NCBI GenBank assembly: GCA_964036195.1
Contig: OZ038457.1
Span: 12,985,147 to 13,049,146, forward strand
DNA: 64,000 bases
Direction: 5' to 3'
DNA from: Sphaerolaimus hirsutus
Lineage: Eukaryota > Nematoda > Chromadorea > Monhysterida > Sphaerolaimidae
In this document: positions 12,676-22,804 of the stretch, in pieces
How positions within the stretch are numbered: position 1 is the stretch's first letter
Layout of the letters: every line of letters starts with the position of its first letter
Made by a program: the position numbers and the translations under genes
Notes under the pieces: model-generated
Databases searched by the model: none
What the model was told of the DNA's origin: nothing
Seen by the model: the letters and a program-made list of their open reading frames with translations, nothing else

Positions 12676-13299
12676 AGTGGACTCGTGATGGTGACAGTGT
12701 TGTCTGTTTTAACAATTTATTTTTACGTATCTTTTTTTAAATTCAAATTTGTTGTGTATCTAGGTTCTAATTTGATTGACATTGTGTGTTTTTGTGCTTG
12801 GTGCTAGTCTGTTGCGTACTGAACTTGTCAAAATTGAATCTTTTCAACACATTCAGAAGAATAAACATTACCTTTTGGGTGACCCTTAAACCGCTCCAGA
12901 TGTATTTTGGAGAAATTGGCAAGATTCCAACTAAGCTAAATAAACTGTTGTTGACAGGAGGTTCGTCGGCCACCTGTCACATTTATCGGGAAAAATAAAT
13001 GCGTCAATCGGTGCCAAAGTATGTTTGGAAATAGGCAACGTTCCAGAAAAGTTGTCCCAACTTTGCAGCTCCCCAGCGCCCTTCCGTAACCGCATTCGTC
13101 ATATAATATTCATATTATCTTTGTGCCTTTCATTCAAGGTTTTTTTTTGCTCACATCACATTTATTCGGCTTCTTTTATGTATTAATGGTTATTGGACGT
13201 CATAGATGAATACTGTTCAAGTTGTGTTTTTCATCGGTAATAAAATACAAAGATTTTACATACATACTTTTGTAAATACCCATACATCGTACAATTGGC
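12676..13299. other. 3' flank of MTR
   Basis: AT-rich sequence with several AATAAA words (near 12862, 12942, 12993 and 13241) that could serve as polyadenylation signals for MTR. No gene is seen. Confidence 0.4.
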
Positions 13300-13495
13300 G
13301 CTGCGCACACTAGTACACCACCAAAATTTTGGAAACTTGCAAATCTGTTTTGAATACATTTGAGTTTACCAGAATAGGGAGTCTCTCAACTTCTATTGAC
13401 GTGGATAAAAAAATTTCATCTTGGTTTAACTCAAATCTGCTTAAAACAGATTTACGAGTTTCCCAAATTTCAGTGGTGTACTAGTGTGCATGGCC
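13300..13495. repeat. CACACTAGT MITE between MTR and XYLT
   Basis: Ends GCGCACACTAGTACACCACC and GGTGTACTAGTGTGCATGGC, with matching inner arms (AATTTTGGAAACTTGCAAAT / TACGAGTTTCCCAAATTT). Related by its ends to copies at 19510 and 28248. Confidence 0.75.
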
Positions 13496-13578
13496 ACAAA
13501 ACGTAAATTCAACCGAATAACTACCGAAGTAACTTTAAATACGAAAGTACCAGTTAAGTTATATCACACGATAAATAG

Positions 13579-16500
13579 TCAACCGTCATAAAAGGAACTC
13601 CACACTGTTCCTCTACAGCCAGCACTATTCCCATTATCACTCGAACATCTATCAGCCACTTTGTAGTTCTCCCTGACCAAATCGCAGGTAATTTTCCGCG
13701 CCGAGTTTCTTTCTGCTCCAAGCAGCACGTGTTCAGATGGGAAAACTGGGAAGTTGATAGTGGCGCGATCTGTTGTCCACGTTCTCGCGTCGGTGATGTT
13801 CAACGTGAGTTCGTAGCTGCCCGTTGTGTTCAGAGCCTGTTTTTTGTTTGTTTTAGTTGGGGTGTTTTATTTACGTGTACCGTATATCTTCTAATAGGTC
13901 CCCGTGGGAGTTTTTTTCGTAGACTGGGGAGCAACTCGAGGGGGTGCTGTTCCCCACGGGGATAACGGGAGGGAGTTACTCGGGGGAGGACTTATTCAAG
14001 GATATACGGTAGTTGATATGCTACGGAATGTTCAATCAACTACTGGAGGCTAGTGATGGAATGGCGCCATGGCGCTGGCGCCAATTGAGGGCGCCGCGCC
14101 ATGGCGCCATTGGCGCTTGGCGCCCTTTTTCTGTGGCGCCTGGCGCCCACATTCTGAAAGGCGCCATGGCGCCCTTTTTCCGTGGCGCCCTTGGCGCCTG
14201 GCGCCCTGCTTTAAATGGATTCAATGCAAAATTCAATTCAATTCAAATTCAATTCAATCAACGGATTCAAATTGTTGCAATTCCATTTTTTGTTCAATTC
14301 AAGGAAACATTGATTGGGAAAGTCTATTTGAAGTGAATGGATTGTTGTCAAATGACAATATCCATTGTGTTTGAATTCGTCAATTTTATTTAAATTTTTT
14401 TGTTCTAGTGTTGTTTTTGTTCATTACATCCTGGAGAACGCGAATTAAGTAGTGAATGTGTGTACTAGGGTGCTGTAGAAACTGTTTTAGCACACGCAGG
14501 GCGTTCTATGCACTTATTTATCCTGGCACCCTTGGCGCCTGGCGCCCTATTTTTCAAATGGCGTCATGGCGCCCTTGGCGCTTGGCACCCTCTTTCCGTG
14601 GCGCCATTGGCGCTTGGCGCCCGCTTTCGGAATGGCGCCATGGCGCCCTTGGCGCCTGGCGCCCTTTTTCTGTGGCGCCCTTGGCGCTTGGCGCCCACTT
14701 TCTGTATGGCGCCATGGCGCCCTTGGCGCCTGGCGCCATTTTTTCTGGCGCTTTTCCATCACTACTGGAGGCTCATATTTAGGCATTTAGCTCAAACGTA
14801 CATTGATGTCTGCATCCACGAATCTTTGATTGCGGTAAAATGGTGCTAGGTCAAAAATATTGATATTGAAGACGTTTTTCCCCACTCTACGTTGTTTGGC
14901 CACGTTTTGCTGCACCATCGTAACGTAACTGGCGTTCGCGACTCTATCTGCAAATGAAAAACTAGGTAATTTCCCGATGCCGAAAGTGTAACATTTATAA
15001 AAACCCCAAATATTAGGTTGTAAACTAATGAAGTGTCTTTTTTCGCCATCTCATACAAATATACATTTGTGCTTTCCATTGTGTTGTACGTTGACCTATT
15101 TTGATGCCATTTGAGTATGTTGTGGTTTGGGGTCTGGGCTATGATGAAATGTTTTTGTTTGCTCAAATAATCCCCCAGTCCCGAGATAAGGGGGGTCTAT
15201 AAAAAGGTGGTCATTTTACGTGGCCAATATTCACATTGACTTTGAAGTTTAATAACTCAGCCATTTCTGGGCCGATTCGGATCGTTCAACACTTAAAATA
15301 ACCAGGACAATCCGCAGATTCAATTTTTGTGGTCGAGTTAGTGATGTCTCAATCCCGTAAGCCGATTTGATCCGGTTTTTGAACATGAAAAATAATCGTA
15401 ATTATAATTTTTCAAGACGATTTTTTTGAAGTTGCTATCATATACTATAGACAAAAAGAATAAATCTGGCCCAAAAATTATTTCAATGTCTCTCTCCAGT
15501 CAAAAGTTATATAACTTTAAACATTCGCCTCCCAACAATAAATAGAAAAATCTGCATGACAAGCAAATGCATGTGACTTCAGAAATCCATATCTCGGCCA
15601 TTTCTCAGCCAATTTCCACCAATGAACACTTAAAATGATCAGAAAAACCTGTAAGTTTCATTTTTATGCTCAGGTTATCTGTATTCATCGTTCTTGATTA
15701 GTTATTTACATGTATGGGAGGCGGAAGTTTAAAGTTCTATTACTTTTGATTGGAACGAGATATTGAAATTATTTTTTTTGGTATATGAATCCCCATTGTC
15801 TAAAGTATATGATAGCATGTTTGTAAAAATATATTTTTGGTGTTTAAAAACTGGGTTAAATCGGCATACGTAATTAAGACATCACTAATCCGACCACAAA
15901 AATGGAATCTACTGGTTGTGCTGATCATTTTAAGTGTCGAACGATCCAAATTGGCCCAGAAATGGCTGGGTGAGTAAGGTTCAAAGTGAATGTGTAGATC
16001 GGCCATGCAAAATGACCACCTTTTTATAGACCCCCCTTATCTCGGGACTGGGGGATTATTCGAGGAAACAAAAACATTTCTTCATAGCCCAGACCCCAAA
16101 CCCCAACATACTCAAATGGCATCAAAATCGGTCAACGTACAAAAGAATGTGGGATGCACAAATGTATATTTGTATGAAATCGAAAAAAGACACTTCATTA
16201 GTTTACAACCTAATATTTACATACGCACAATAGAGAAGCACAGAATTCATTTCTACTGATCTGACCCAATTTGAACAAAAATGGCATCTTATTTTGTTAA
16301 TTAAGTGAAATGAGTTGAGAGACACGGTTGAAAATTTTGACACAATAACACCCCCCTTGAACAATTCCACATAAATGTCTGTCAAAAATTCTTCCCCAGA
16401 GGAATTGTTCGACCAAATACGGTATAAAAACAACAGACAACAACAGATGAAGACAAACTCACCGTCAACTCTGATCGTCATCGTTACAAAGACACCATTC

Positions 16501-19500
16501 TTCTTATTAAAAACCATGTCTTCCCTCTTTGCGTGCCTCCACAATGCAACCATTGTGGCAATTTTGTTTGTCCGGTTCACCTGCAAACTGAGAAGAGTTG
16601 CATCGCGCAGGGAGAATTCTTTGGCGTCGTAGTCCGTGCCGATTTGTAGCTGGGACAGGCCGCTGCCCGCTGAGTGGGAGAGGGTTTTTTATATAGTATT
16701 TCACATTTTCCGGTGCCTATAATATTTATCGGTAAAGTCAACTGAAATCTACCTACATATCCCATCTGAATGAACGAACAGACAAATTTTTTTTCATCAG
16801 ATCACATGCTCACTTTGGGTCGATTTGGTGCGCAATTTTTCACGTAATTTTATTCATCAAAATATGGTAGCATTGATTGCATAGTGTTCTGTCCGGTATA
16901 TCAATTATCAGTCTCATTACTTACCCGACCTCATGACCCTCAATTTTGGTTTCACCAACATCTCATGCTGTACACCATTTTCAGTTGCATATTTCACCCT
17001 AAAATCGTTCTGACTGGCATCTCTTCTGCCTGCGAACCTAACATGACTGATCTCGATAACTCGTGCCGGTTCATTGTTGTCAGTGTGCATACAGCCCGCT
17101 ACGACATCGAACAATTCACTGTGTGGGTCTATTTTGCTGTGGTAGAAGTTTTCCGAGTACACTTCCATTGGTGGACCGGACTCTGATTGGGCCAGTATTG
17201 TGTTTACCAAATCTGTGCGATGTGTTGCGAGAATCACGTCTGGAATTTTCTATTATGGTGTTTTTAGTATTTTACGCCTTGCCAAACTTCACTACACGAC
17301 TAAACATTGCCTCGGAAATATTTTTTATACCTAGTTGTGCAGCATCGCCAGCTTTCAGTTTTCATGCCAACAACCGTCACAAAATATTCCGTGGCTTATT
17401 TGCTGCCCACTTATGGTTTCGCGAATTTTCTTTTATGCAACCGAACGACCGTTTCCAACATGCATTAGGTAGCTAACCTAAATCGAAGAGTGCGTCGAAT
17501 TTCCTGGCAAAGTAGACGTGCTGCGTTCTCGCGTAGCGCCGTTCCAAACCTTTGATGTCGTGCGGCCTGAGGCGGACGGGCGAGCACACGCACCGGTCCG
17601 ATGTCGGGGGCTCGCGCCTGCCAACAAACTGGTGGGTTGGTGTGGCTACTGCACATTTTTAGCTGCTCTAAGCGCGGCCGCGGATTGATTTTCTAAGTTT
17701 TAGTTTGCCTTAGACTCGCGCAGGACTCGCACTTAAGTAAAGTTGGACGACGAATATTTTCTGGGTGAAATATTTGAGTTTTTGATGAGTGGAGTCTCAC
17801 GCTTTTACAACAATTCAAACTGTAATGAGCGACATTTTAAGAAACAGGTACATGAAATAGAGAGTTACCTAGTTGTTGAAATATAGTTGCGTTGCATAGG
17901 TACTAGGAAATAAATGGTATACTCCAGTCACTTTACACCCTGCACGCGTGGTTCCCGCCGGAAGCGTGCCAACGATTTTTTTACGCATGCGATTTCCATG
18001 CGAAGTTGAAAAAGTCATCTATGTTATAACGCTAAACGTTAACTTAGTCATAAAAATGAATTTCTTCATCTTTTATACAAAAATCGCATGCTTTATCATC
18101 ATTGGCACGCTTCCAACGTGACACACAAATGAGCGCGAGGGCAGAGTATCATGTCCGCCGAGTATATTTGAATATTACTTGTCTACCAATTTCGCATTGA
18201 GTTGTAATTAGGTAGTTACAAGAGTGCTAAATAAACATAAGAATGTTTCCTACCTCAATTCACACTGGCAGCTTCTGGGCCGTCTGAAGTTGTTATATCT
18301 GGGCATGTGGTCCTTGAACTTGGTGCACAACTTGGAGTTGTACGCCAGCGTGGGGTATTGGCTCTCCAGCGCGTGCGCCGATGTATACATCAGCTCCCAC
18401 AAAGAGCTGCGCGTGTGTTGCGGTTGCAGGGTTCCACTGATTTTTATTGGACGCGCGTGTGAAATTCTTCAATGAGCCCACAGTATATTATGACTATCAA
18501 AAAGTCCCTCTGGGTGCAGTTTCAGACTTTCAGAATAAAAAAGTGCGGTATTGCATTTCTGTGACCTTGGTTATTGTAATTTGTATTCCCTGTGTCGGTT
18601 ACACACGGGGCCCTCAAGGCGATCTTATTCAACAATCAATATACGGTAACTGGCCGTGGCATCTTTGTAGCGTACTTAGGTAGCGGGTCTTGGGAGAAGC
18701 TGGCGTAGTCAATCATCTCTCTGTGTGCCACGAACAAGTCCGTCGATGCGTGGGCAACTACATTTCGCAGGAAACTTGGGTATCGATCGCCAACCTAAGT
18801 TGTGAAGATTGGTTTTTAAAATTGATCACTGAAGAAATAATGGTGATTATCACTAACTGTCCATAGGTGGTCATCGCACTGCGTATATAGCTGCTCCATA
18901 CCCTGAAAAATTATACATCACTCGTTGTTTTCATCAAATTGTTAGCTGAAAAAGCAGCCCGGCACTACCTGTCTCTTGATGATGTCTCTATTGTTCCCCT
19001 TTTTGGTAATTGGCACGAACGAGTAGTTGCCAAATTGCGAGTTGGCAGCGAGAAATGTTTCGAACTGGCGCACTGGAAGAATGGGCAGGTCGCGCTCGGT
19101 CATTCTGATCGCGTAGCTCCACGGCCAATGCGCTGCGTGTGGTTGAAGTTTCGATTATTCATGTTTGTTGAGATTTTTTAGCGTTTTGTTATCATTGTTC
19201 CATGTGTTTTCTAAAACTTTGTGTTTTAACCCACAGTTCAGAGTATTTACTACTAAGCCTATTTCAACTCGATTTACTTAATTGCAGCCAGCCGATAGTT
19301 CTGAATATCCGTAAAGTGAAAGTGAAAAAATGAGTTCTCATCTGATATAAGTATGTGTTACTCAGTATCTGCACTGACAAGGAATTGTTTTAAAATTATG
19401 CTATAGATTTGCAGGGATGTGTCAAAATTACTACCTATACAAATTGGAAACTTCACCCAAATATCTGTTACTATGAAACAGCACAATTTATATTGAGAGG

Positions 19501-21776
19501 TGCTATTGTGCCTGCGCACACTAGTTTTCATACGAAACTTTGAGAACTCATAAATCAGCTTAGAACGCATTTGAGTTTTCTACAATGTGGTGGCTGTCAA
19601 CTACAGTTGACGGAAATTAAAAATGACTAATTGTGGAAAACTCAAACACGTTTAAAGCTCTTTTATGAGTTTTCCAAATTTCGTGTGAAAAGTAGTGTGC
19701 GCAGGGCCAATGACTCCAAAATGACACCATTTTATGGACTGGCAATATTGACCCCAAGATTTCCATTTTGCACATGCATATTCATCGACTGCTCCCTCAC
19801 CTGTCTCCGCTGCAACTTGTTTCATCATGAAGGGCAGCGACGCGCCACCCCAAACGAGTCTATGACACTGTTTTGCCACCATCACATTAGCCGGCATTCG
19901 ATTTTCACCGAACAATCCAGCCTCGTGCACGATTTTCATCCACATGTACTTTGCCCTCTCGTCGATGTGAATGTAGTAATAGTGCCGCGGACTGTAGACT
20001 GCTTTGCATAATCTGTGCACTTGTTGGAAATTTCTCCCGTTCAGTAGGAAAATATAGAGAATCTGGAATGACTGCCGCTGGTGATCGCTGATGCGCGCCA
20101 TTTGTTTGGTCACCTGGCGTGCGGAAAATGGCGCGGATTTAAATGAATTGAGCTGTATTGGCATGTGTGTCAACTGGTTTGTGTCAACTCAGACTTCGGC
20201 TTCACGTGTTGCAGAGCGATCTCGAAGTGCACATGTGGCAATGTTGAAAAACAAATATGTAAAGTGCATTGGAAGATCGCTTTGTGACACGTGAAGCCGG
20301 AATCTGAGTTGACACAGACCAGTCGACCACATGTGTCAACTGGTGTGCGCAGTGCCATTGAGGTGCGTCTGAACAAACCTCCTCTTTGTTCAGCCGAGCC
20401 GCCTGCCTGAGCTGGGTGTCGTCTTCGAATCCAGTCTTGAACACGGACATGCTGCGCTGGTTGCCGAATGGAAGACCGCCGCACGGCCACACGCCCGGGT
20501 CCTGCGCGTTCTCAAATGGGCGTTTACAGCTTTGTAAAAAAATTTTAGGTTAAGTGTAAAATCAAATGTCACTTTTTTATTAACTTTTCAAATTTTTTTA
20601 TTTCATTTTGATTGACAGTTTACATGGCATTCGACACTCGACTGTACACTTTACATGGCTCGGGACTGAACCCATGTCTGAGTTAGCTGGTGAAAAACCT
20701 CACTAGAGGTATTTCGCGGAATTGGGCAATCGTGACACTTTATTTTCGTTGTTCTATTAGTGTGATGCTTTTAAAAATTGATTTGCGTGATTTAGTTGAC
20801 ATTCAGTTAACACGAATTATCGACGTCAACTAGTGTGTGGGCCCAATATGGTAGGTATTTATAAAACCTCAATTAACAAAATCGTTAAACATGTGTAGAA
20901 CCCCGACCGAACTCACCGTGTAGGCAACGGGGCACAGTTCCACGCAGACGAATGTAGCCTGAAAGGGATTATCCACCCGCACGCCCACATGCGTCAGGTA
21001 GTCCGTGTTGGGCAGGCACGCGCACACTTTGCCAACCATGGCAGCCAACTGCGCACCTTCGAAATAGCACCTACGGCGGTGACAGAATGGTGCCTAGATG
21101 CAATGTTGTGTGAGTGTATTTACAGCGCAAATGGGTACCGGAATATGCACTCTTGAATGTTGGGAACATTGTTGTGAACGCCGATTGTTTGTGGAAGCTT
21201 GCGTGTCATCCTGAAGCAGCCCACGTATGAAGATCGAATTTCTGTTCGATTTTTTTAATGTTATTTTTCTAGATCTTTGAAATGGCGCATAAATTTTTCG
21301 AACCGCTCGCTGCAGTCACCGGCTTCAAGTAAGGACATTCCATAGGTACAGGCTTGTTCAGGTATTTCTCTGGTAAGTATCCACCAGTTTTTTGTTTGCA
21401 AGCCATGTGCATTATTCTATTTTTGCACGACTCTGTTGTCGCCCTTTGTATGGATCGCAGTGCCGCCGCATGAGTCTGAGTGAGGAATATGTATTTTTAT
21501 TTCTAAGTATGAGCAGTGAACAAATGTTAAGTTCATGTTAAGTGAAGAAGTTACGCTTGCATTCAGCTCGCAGGTGACAAGTGTTCGCTCATCCATGTGA
21601 ATGGTTTCAATTGAAGGGCACCACGCTTCTGTGCTGTCATTCACTCTACATTGAAGGATTTCTATGACAATTAGTGTAACCTTACCTTCACAATTAGCTC
21701 CGAGGTTGCCAAGAAAAAACAGCATACTGCATGTTTGCAACCCTTTGAAAATGTAAGACACGTCGAAAATCTTCAT
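13579..21776 (-). CDS. XYLT: Protein O-xylosyltransferase (GT14, with WSC domain), 15 exons
   Basis: Adds xylose to serine of proteoglycan core proteins, the first step of glycosaminoglycan linker synthesis, in the Golgi lumen. Exons 5'-3': 21681-21776, 21304-21475, 21124-21241, 20917-21070, 20379-20510, 19801-20113, 18969-19132, 18858-18902, 18676-18794, 18254-18436, 17478-17617, 16925-17239, 16463-16669, 14802-14947, 13579-13836; phases agree, 853 aa (human about 865-960). Short N-terminal hydrophobic stretch; conserved SIQRATTESCKNRI; WSC domain about 95-180 (YVGCF, QEC, VCAC); GT14 core with FLLNGRN, YYYIHIDER (269-277), WGGASL (312-317), WPWSYAIRMTERDLP, HASTDLF, LES (Glu462, aligning with the catalytic Glu) TLAYNSKLC and a Cys cluster (CQC..CVCSP) then YFARKFD; C-terminal domain (LQIGTDYDAKE). 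First-exon donor AAG|GTTACA was chosen by phase; a stronger GTAAGG lies 7 bases upstream. Compared with relatives, FFH after LES reads QYP and the NW.R motif is lost, so activity is not certain. Confidence 0.92.
13877..14011. repeat. TACCGTATATC element, last XYLT intron
   Basis: Ends TACCGTATATCTTCTAATAG and CAAGGATATACGGTA with a G-rich centre (GGGGGTGCTG, GAGGGAGTTACTCGGG). Starts about 40 bases before the acceptor of the final XYLT exon on the minus strand. Confidence 0.6.
14051..14764. mobile_element. hAT-like element, family 1 (GGCGCC arrays), 714 bp, exact 8-bp TSD
   Basis: Ends TAGTGATGGAATGGCGCC and GGCGCTTTTCCATCACTA, flanked by identical CTGGAGGC at 14043-14050 and 14765-14772. 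Subterminal blocks of about 160-240 bases are arrays of GGCGCC/TGGCGCCATGGCGCC; the unique core (about 14220-14520) has its inverted homologue in the element at 62165. It sits in the last XYLT intron, the duplication ending 30 bases from the donor of the exon at 14802. hAT membership is inferred from TSD length and end sequence; no transposase is encoded. Confidence 0.92.
15008..16218. mobile_element. 1.2-kb foldback element in an XYLT intron
   Basis: Arms from 15008 (AAATATTAGGTTGTAAACTA) and 16218 (TAGTTTACAACCTAATATTT) pair across about 600 bases each, including GGTTTGGGGTCTGGGCTATG / CATAGCCCAGACCCCAAACC and CCCCCAGTCCCGAGATAAGG / CCTTATCTCGGGACTGGGGG. Non-coding. Confidence 0.9.
16318..16425. 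repeat. decayed TACCGTATT-family fragment
   Basis: CCCCCC tract with TTGAACAATTCCAC and right end AAATACGGTATA, adjacent to the exon at 16463. No intact left end. Confidence 0.4.
19510..19707. repeat. CACACTAGT MITE (TTTTCATACGAAA type) in XYLT intron
   Basis: Ends GCCTGCGCACACTAGTTTTC and AGTAGTGTGCGCAGGGC, with inner arms CTTTGAGAACTCATAAATC / TTATGAGTTTTCCAAATTTC. Sister of 28248. Confidence 0.75.
20160..20357. repeat. CACACACTAGT MITE (TGTCAACTCAGATT type) in XYLT intron
   Basis: Inverted arms TGTGTCAACTCAGACTTCGG / CCGGAATCTGAGTTGACACA bracket ACGTGTTGCAGAGCGATCTC and its mirror. It fills most of the intron between exons 19801-20113 and 20379-20510, ending about 22 bases from the latter. 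Confidence 0.75.
20725..20845. repeat. half of a CACACACTAGT MITE (GACGT type)
   Basis: Right end GTCAACTAGTGTGTGGGCCC preceded by sequence matching the right half of the complete copy at 37366-37585 (ATCGTGACACT, GTGTGACGCTTTTAAAAA, TTAGTTGACATT). The left half was not found. Confidence 0.6.
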
Positions 21777-22804
21777 GTTGTTAAGTATTTTTGGTTTGCT
21801 CTAAAACGTTGTGTGCCTGAAAGATTTTTGGCTTTGACAAACATGAAGACACTTATTTAGTAGCTGTGTGAAACTACTACGGCACATGGTAAAAAAACAT
21901 TATCTGTGTCTGTTGTTGATTGATTTCGTAGGTAAGGTGATTAATCACGTTTAATAATCTGGTGTGCTGATAAATTAATTGTCAAGCGCTGTCATATTCT
22001 TTGCTGACAAACTGGGTAACCTGCGCACACGGCTCCCCATACTTATGTGTTTGGATACACATATTTATTTTTGGAGTGACTTGGATTAGTGGTTAACTAA
22101 TTAATTAGTAGAATCCAAGTAATCATGGCACACAATTTGTATCATTGCAGCTTTTATTGTAGTAATCAATTAGTTGAGGCAGCAGTTAACGAGCAGGAAT
22201 AGGTACCTGATTCAAATTAGTTAGAACTATCAAAATTTGCTTTCCCGTTGGCTCAAGAAAACTGGCCAAATTTTCCACAAAAATCAACAATGAAATAAGC
22301 CTAAAAATGTCGACAGAAATAGGAAAATTGCAGTGATTCATACCTATTCAAATTACGTCTGTCTACAGAGAAAGGAAATGCCATTGAATGCTTAATCATG
22401 GGACCCTCTGACCCTCTGACCAGAACCTACTAAACATTAACAAACATGTTCGTTGGGGGTGGGAAGGTGGGAAGGGGCAATGTCTTTTTCGATTTTCTAC
22501 TATGAACATAAGTTTCAGTTCATCTAATTTCAGACATTTCAACCCCCCGCCGGTTACGTGAATACTTTAGAAATGCTAAATATAAGTTTGTTCGACGATT
22601 ATAATCAACATTAGCGCTTCGCTGCGAGAAAATTTATTGTTGTTCTTCATTTACACCAACGTAAAAAGCAAATATTTACCTATTCCAATCATTGCATTCA
22701 CCCTCAAATAAATAGTGTATAAATACGCGCATAAATAGCACCCGAGTTTAGGCAATGAAAACGTAAAATCACTTGGGCCAGACAACCTAAAGCCCAGGCA
22801 CCGT
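21777..22804. other. XYLT 5' flank and carboxypeptidase 3' flank
   Basis: AT-rich spacer between two minus-strand genes; it should contain the XYLT promoter and 5' UTR and the polyadenylation region of the carboxypeptidase. No convincing exon, RNA gene or paired repeat seen. Confidence 0.4.

Noticed and set aside
14059..14760. Long open frames on both strands encoding APWRPWRLAP-type or RQAPRAPWR-type repeats
   Set aside because: They follow from the GGCGCC array, are open in several frames at once, run into element ends and have no splice or start context; likewise at 62180-62410 and 62870-63070.
21320..21369. Alternative small XYLT exon reading EIPEQACTYGMSLLEA
   Set aside because: The overlapping frame in 21304-21475 (SIQRATTESCKNRI...LPEKYLNKPVP) matches the conserved N-terminal region of xylosyltransferases and keeps phase with both neighbours.
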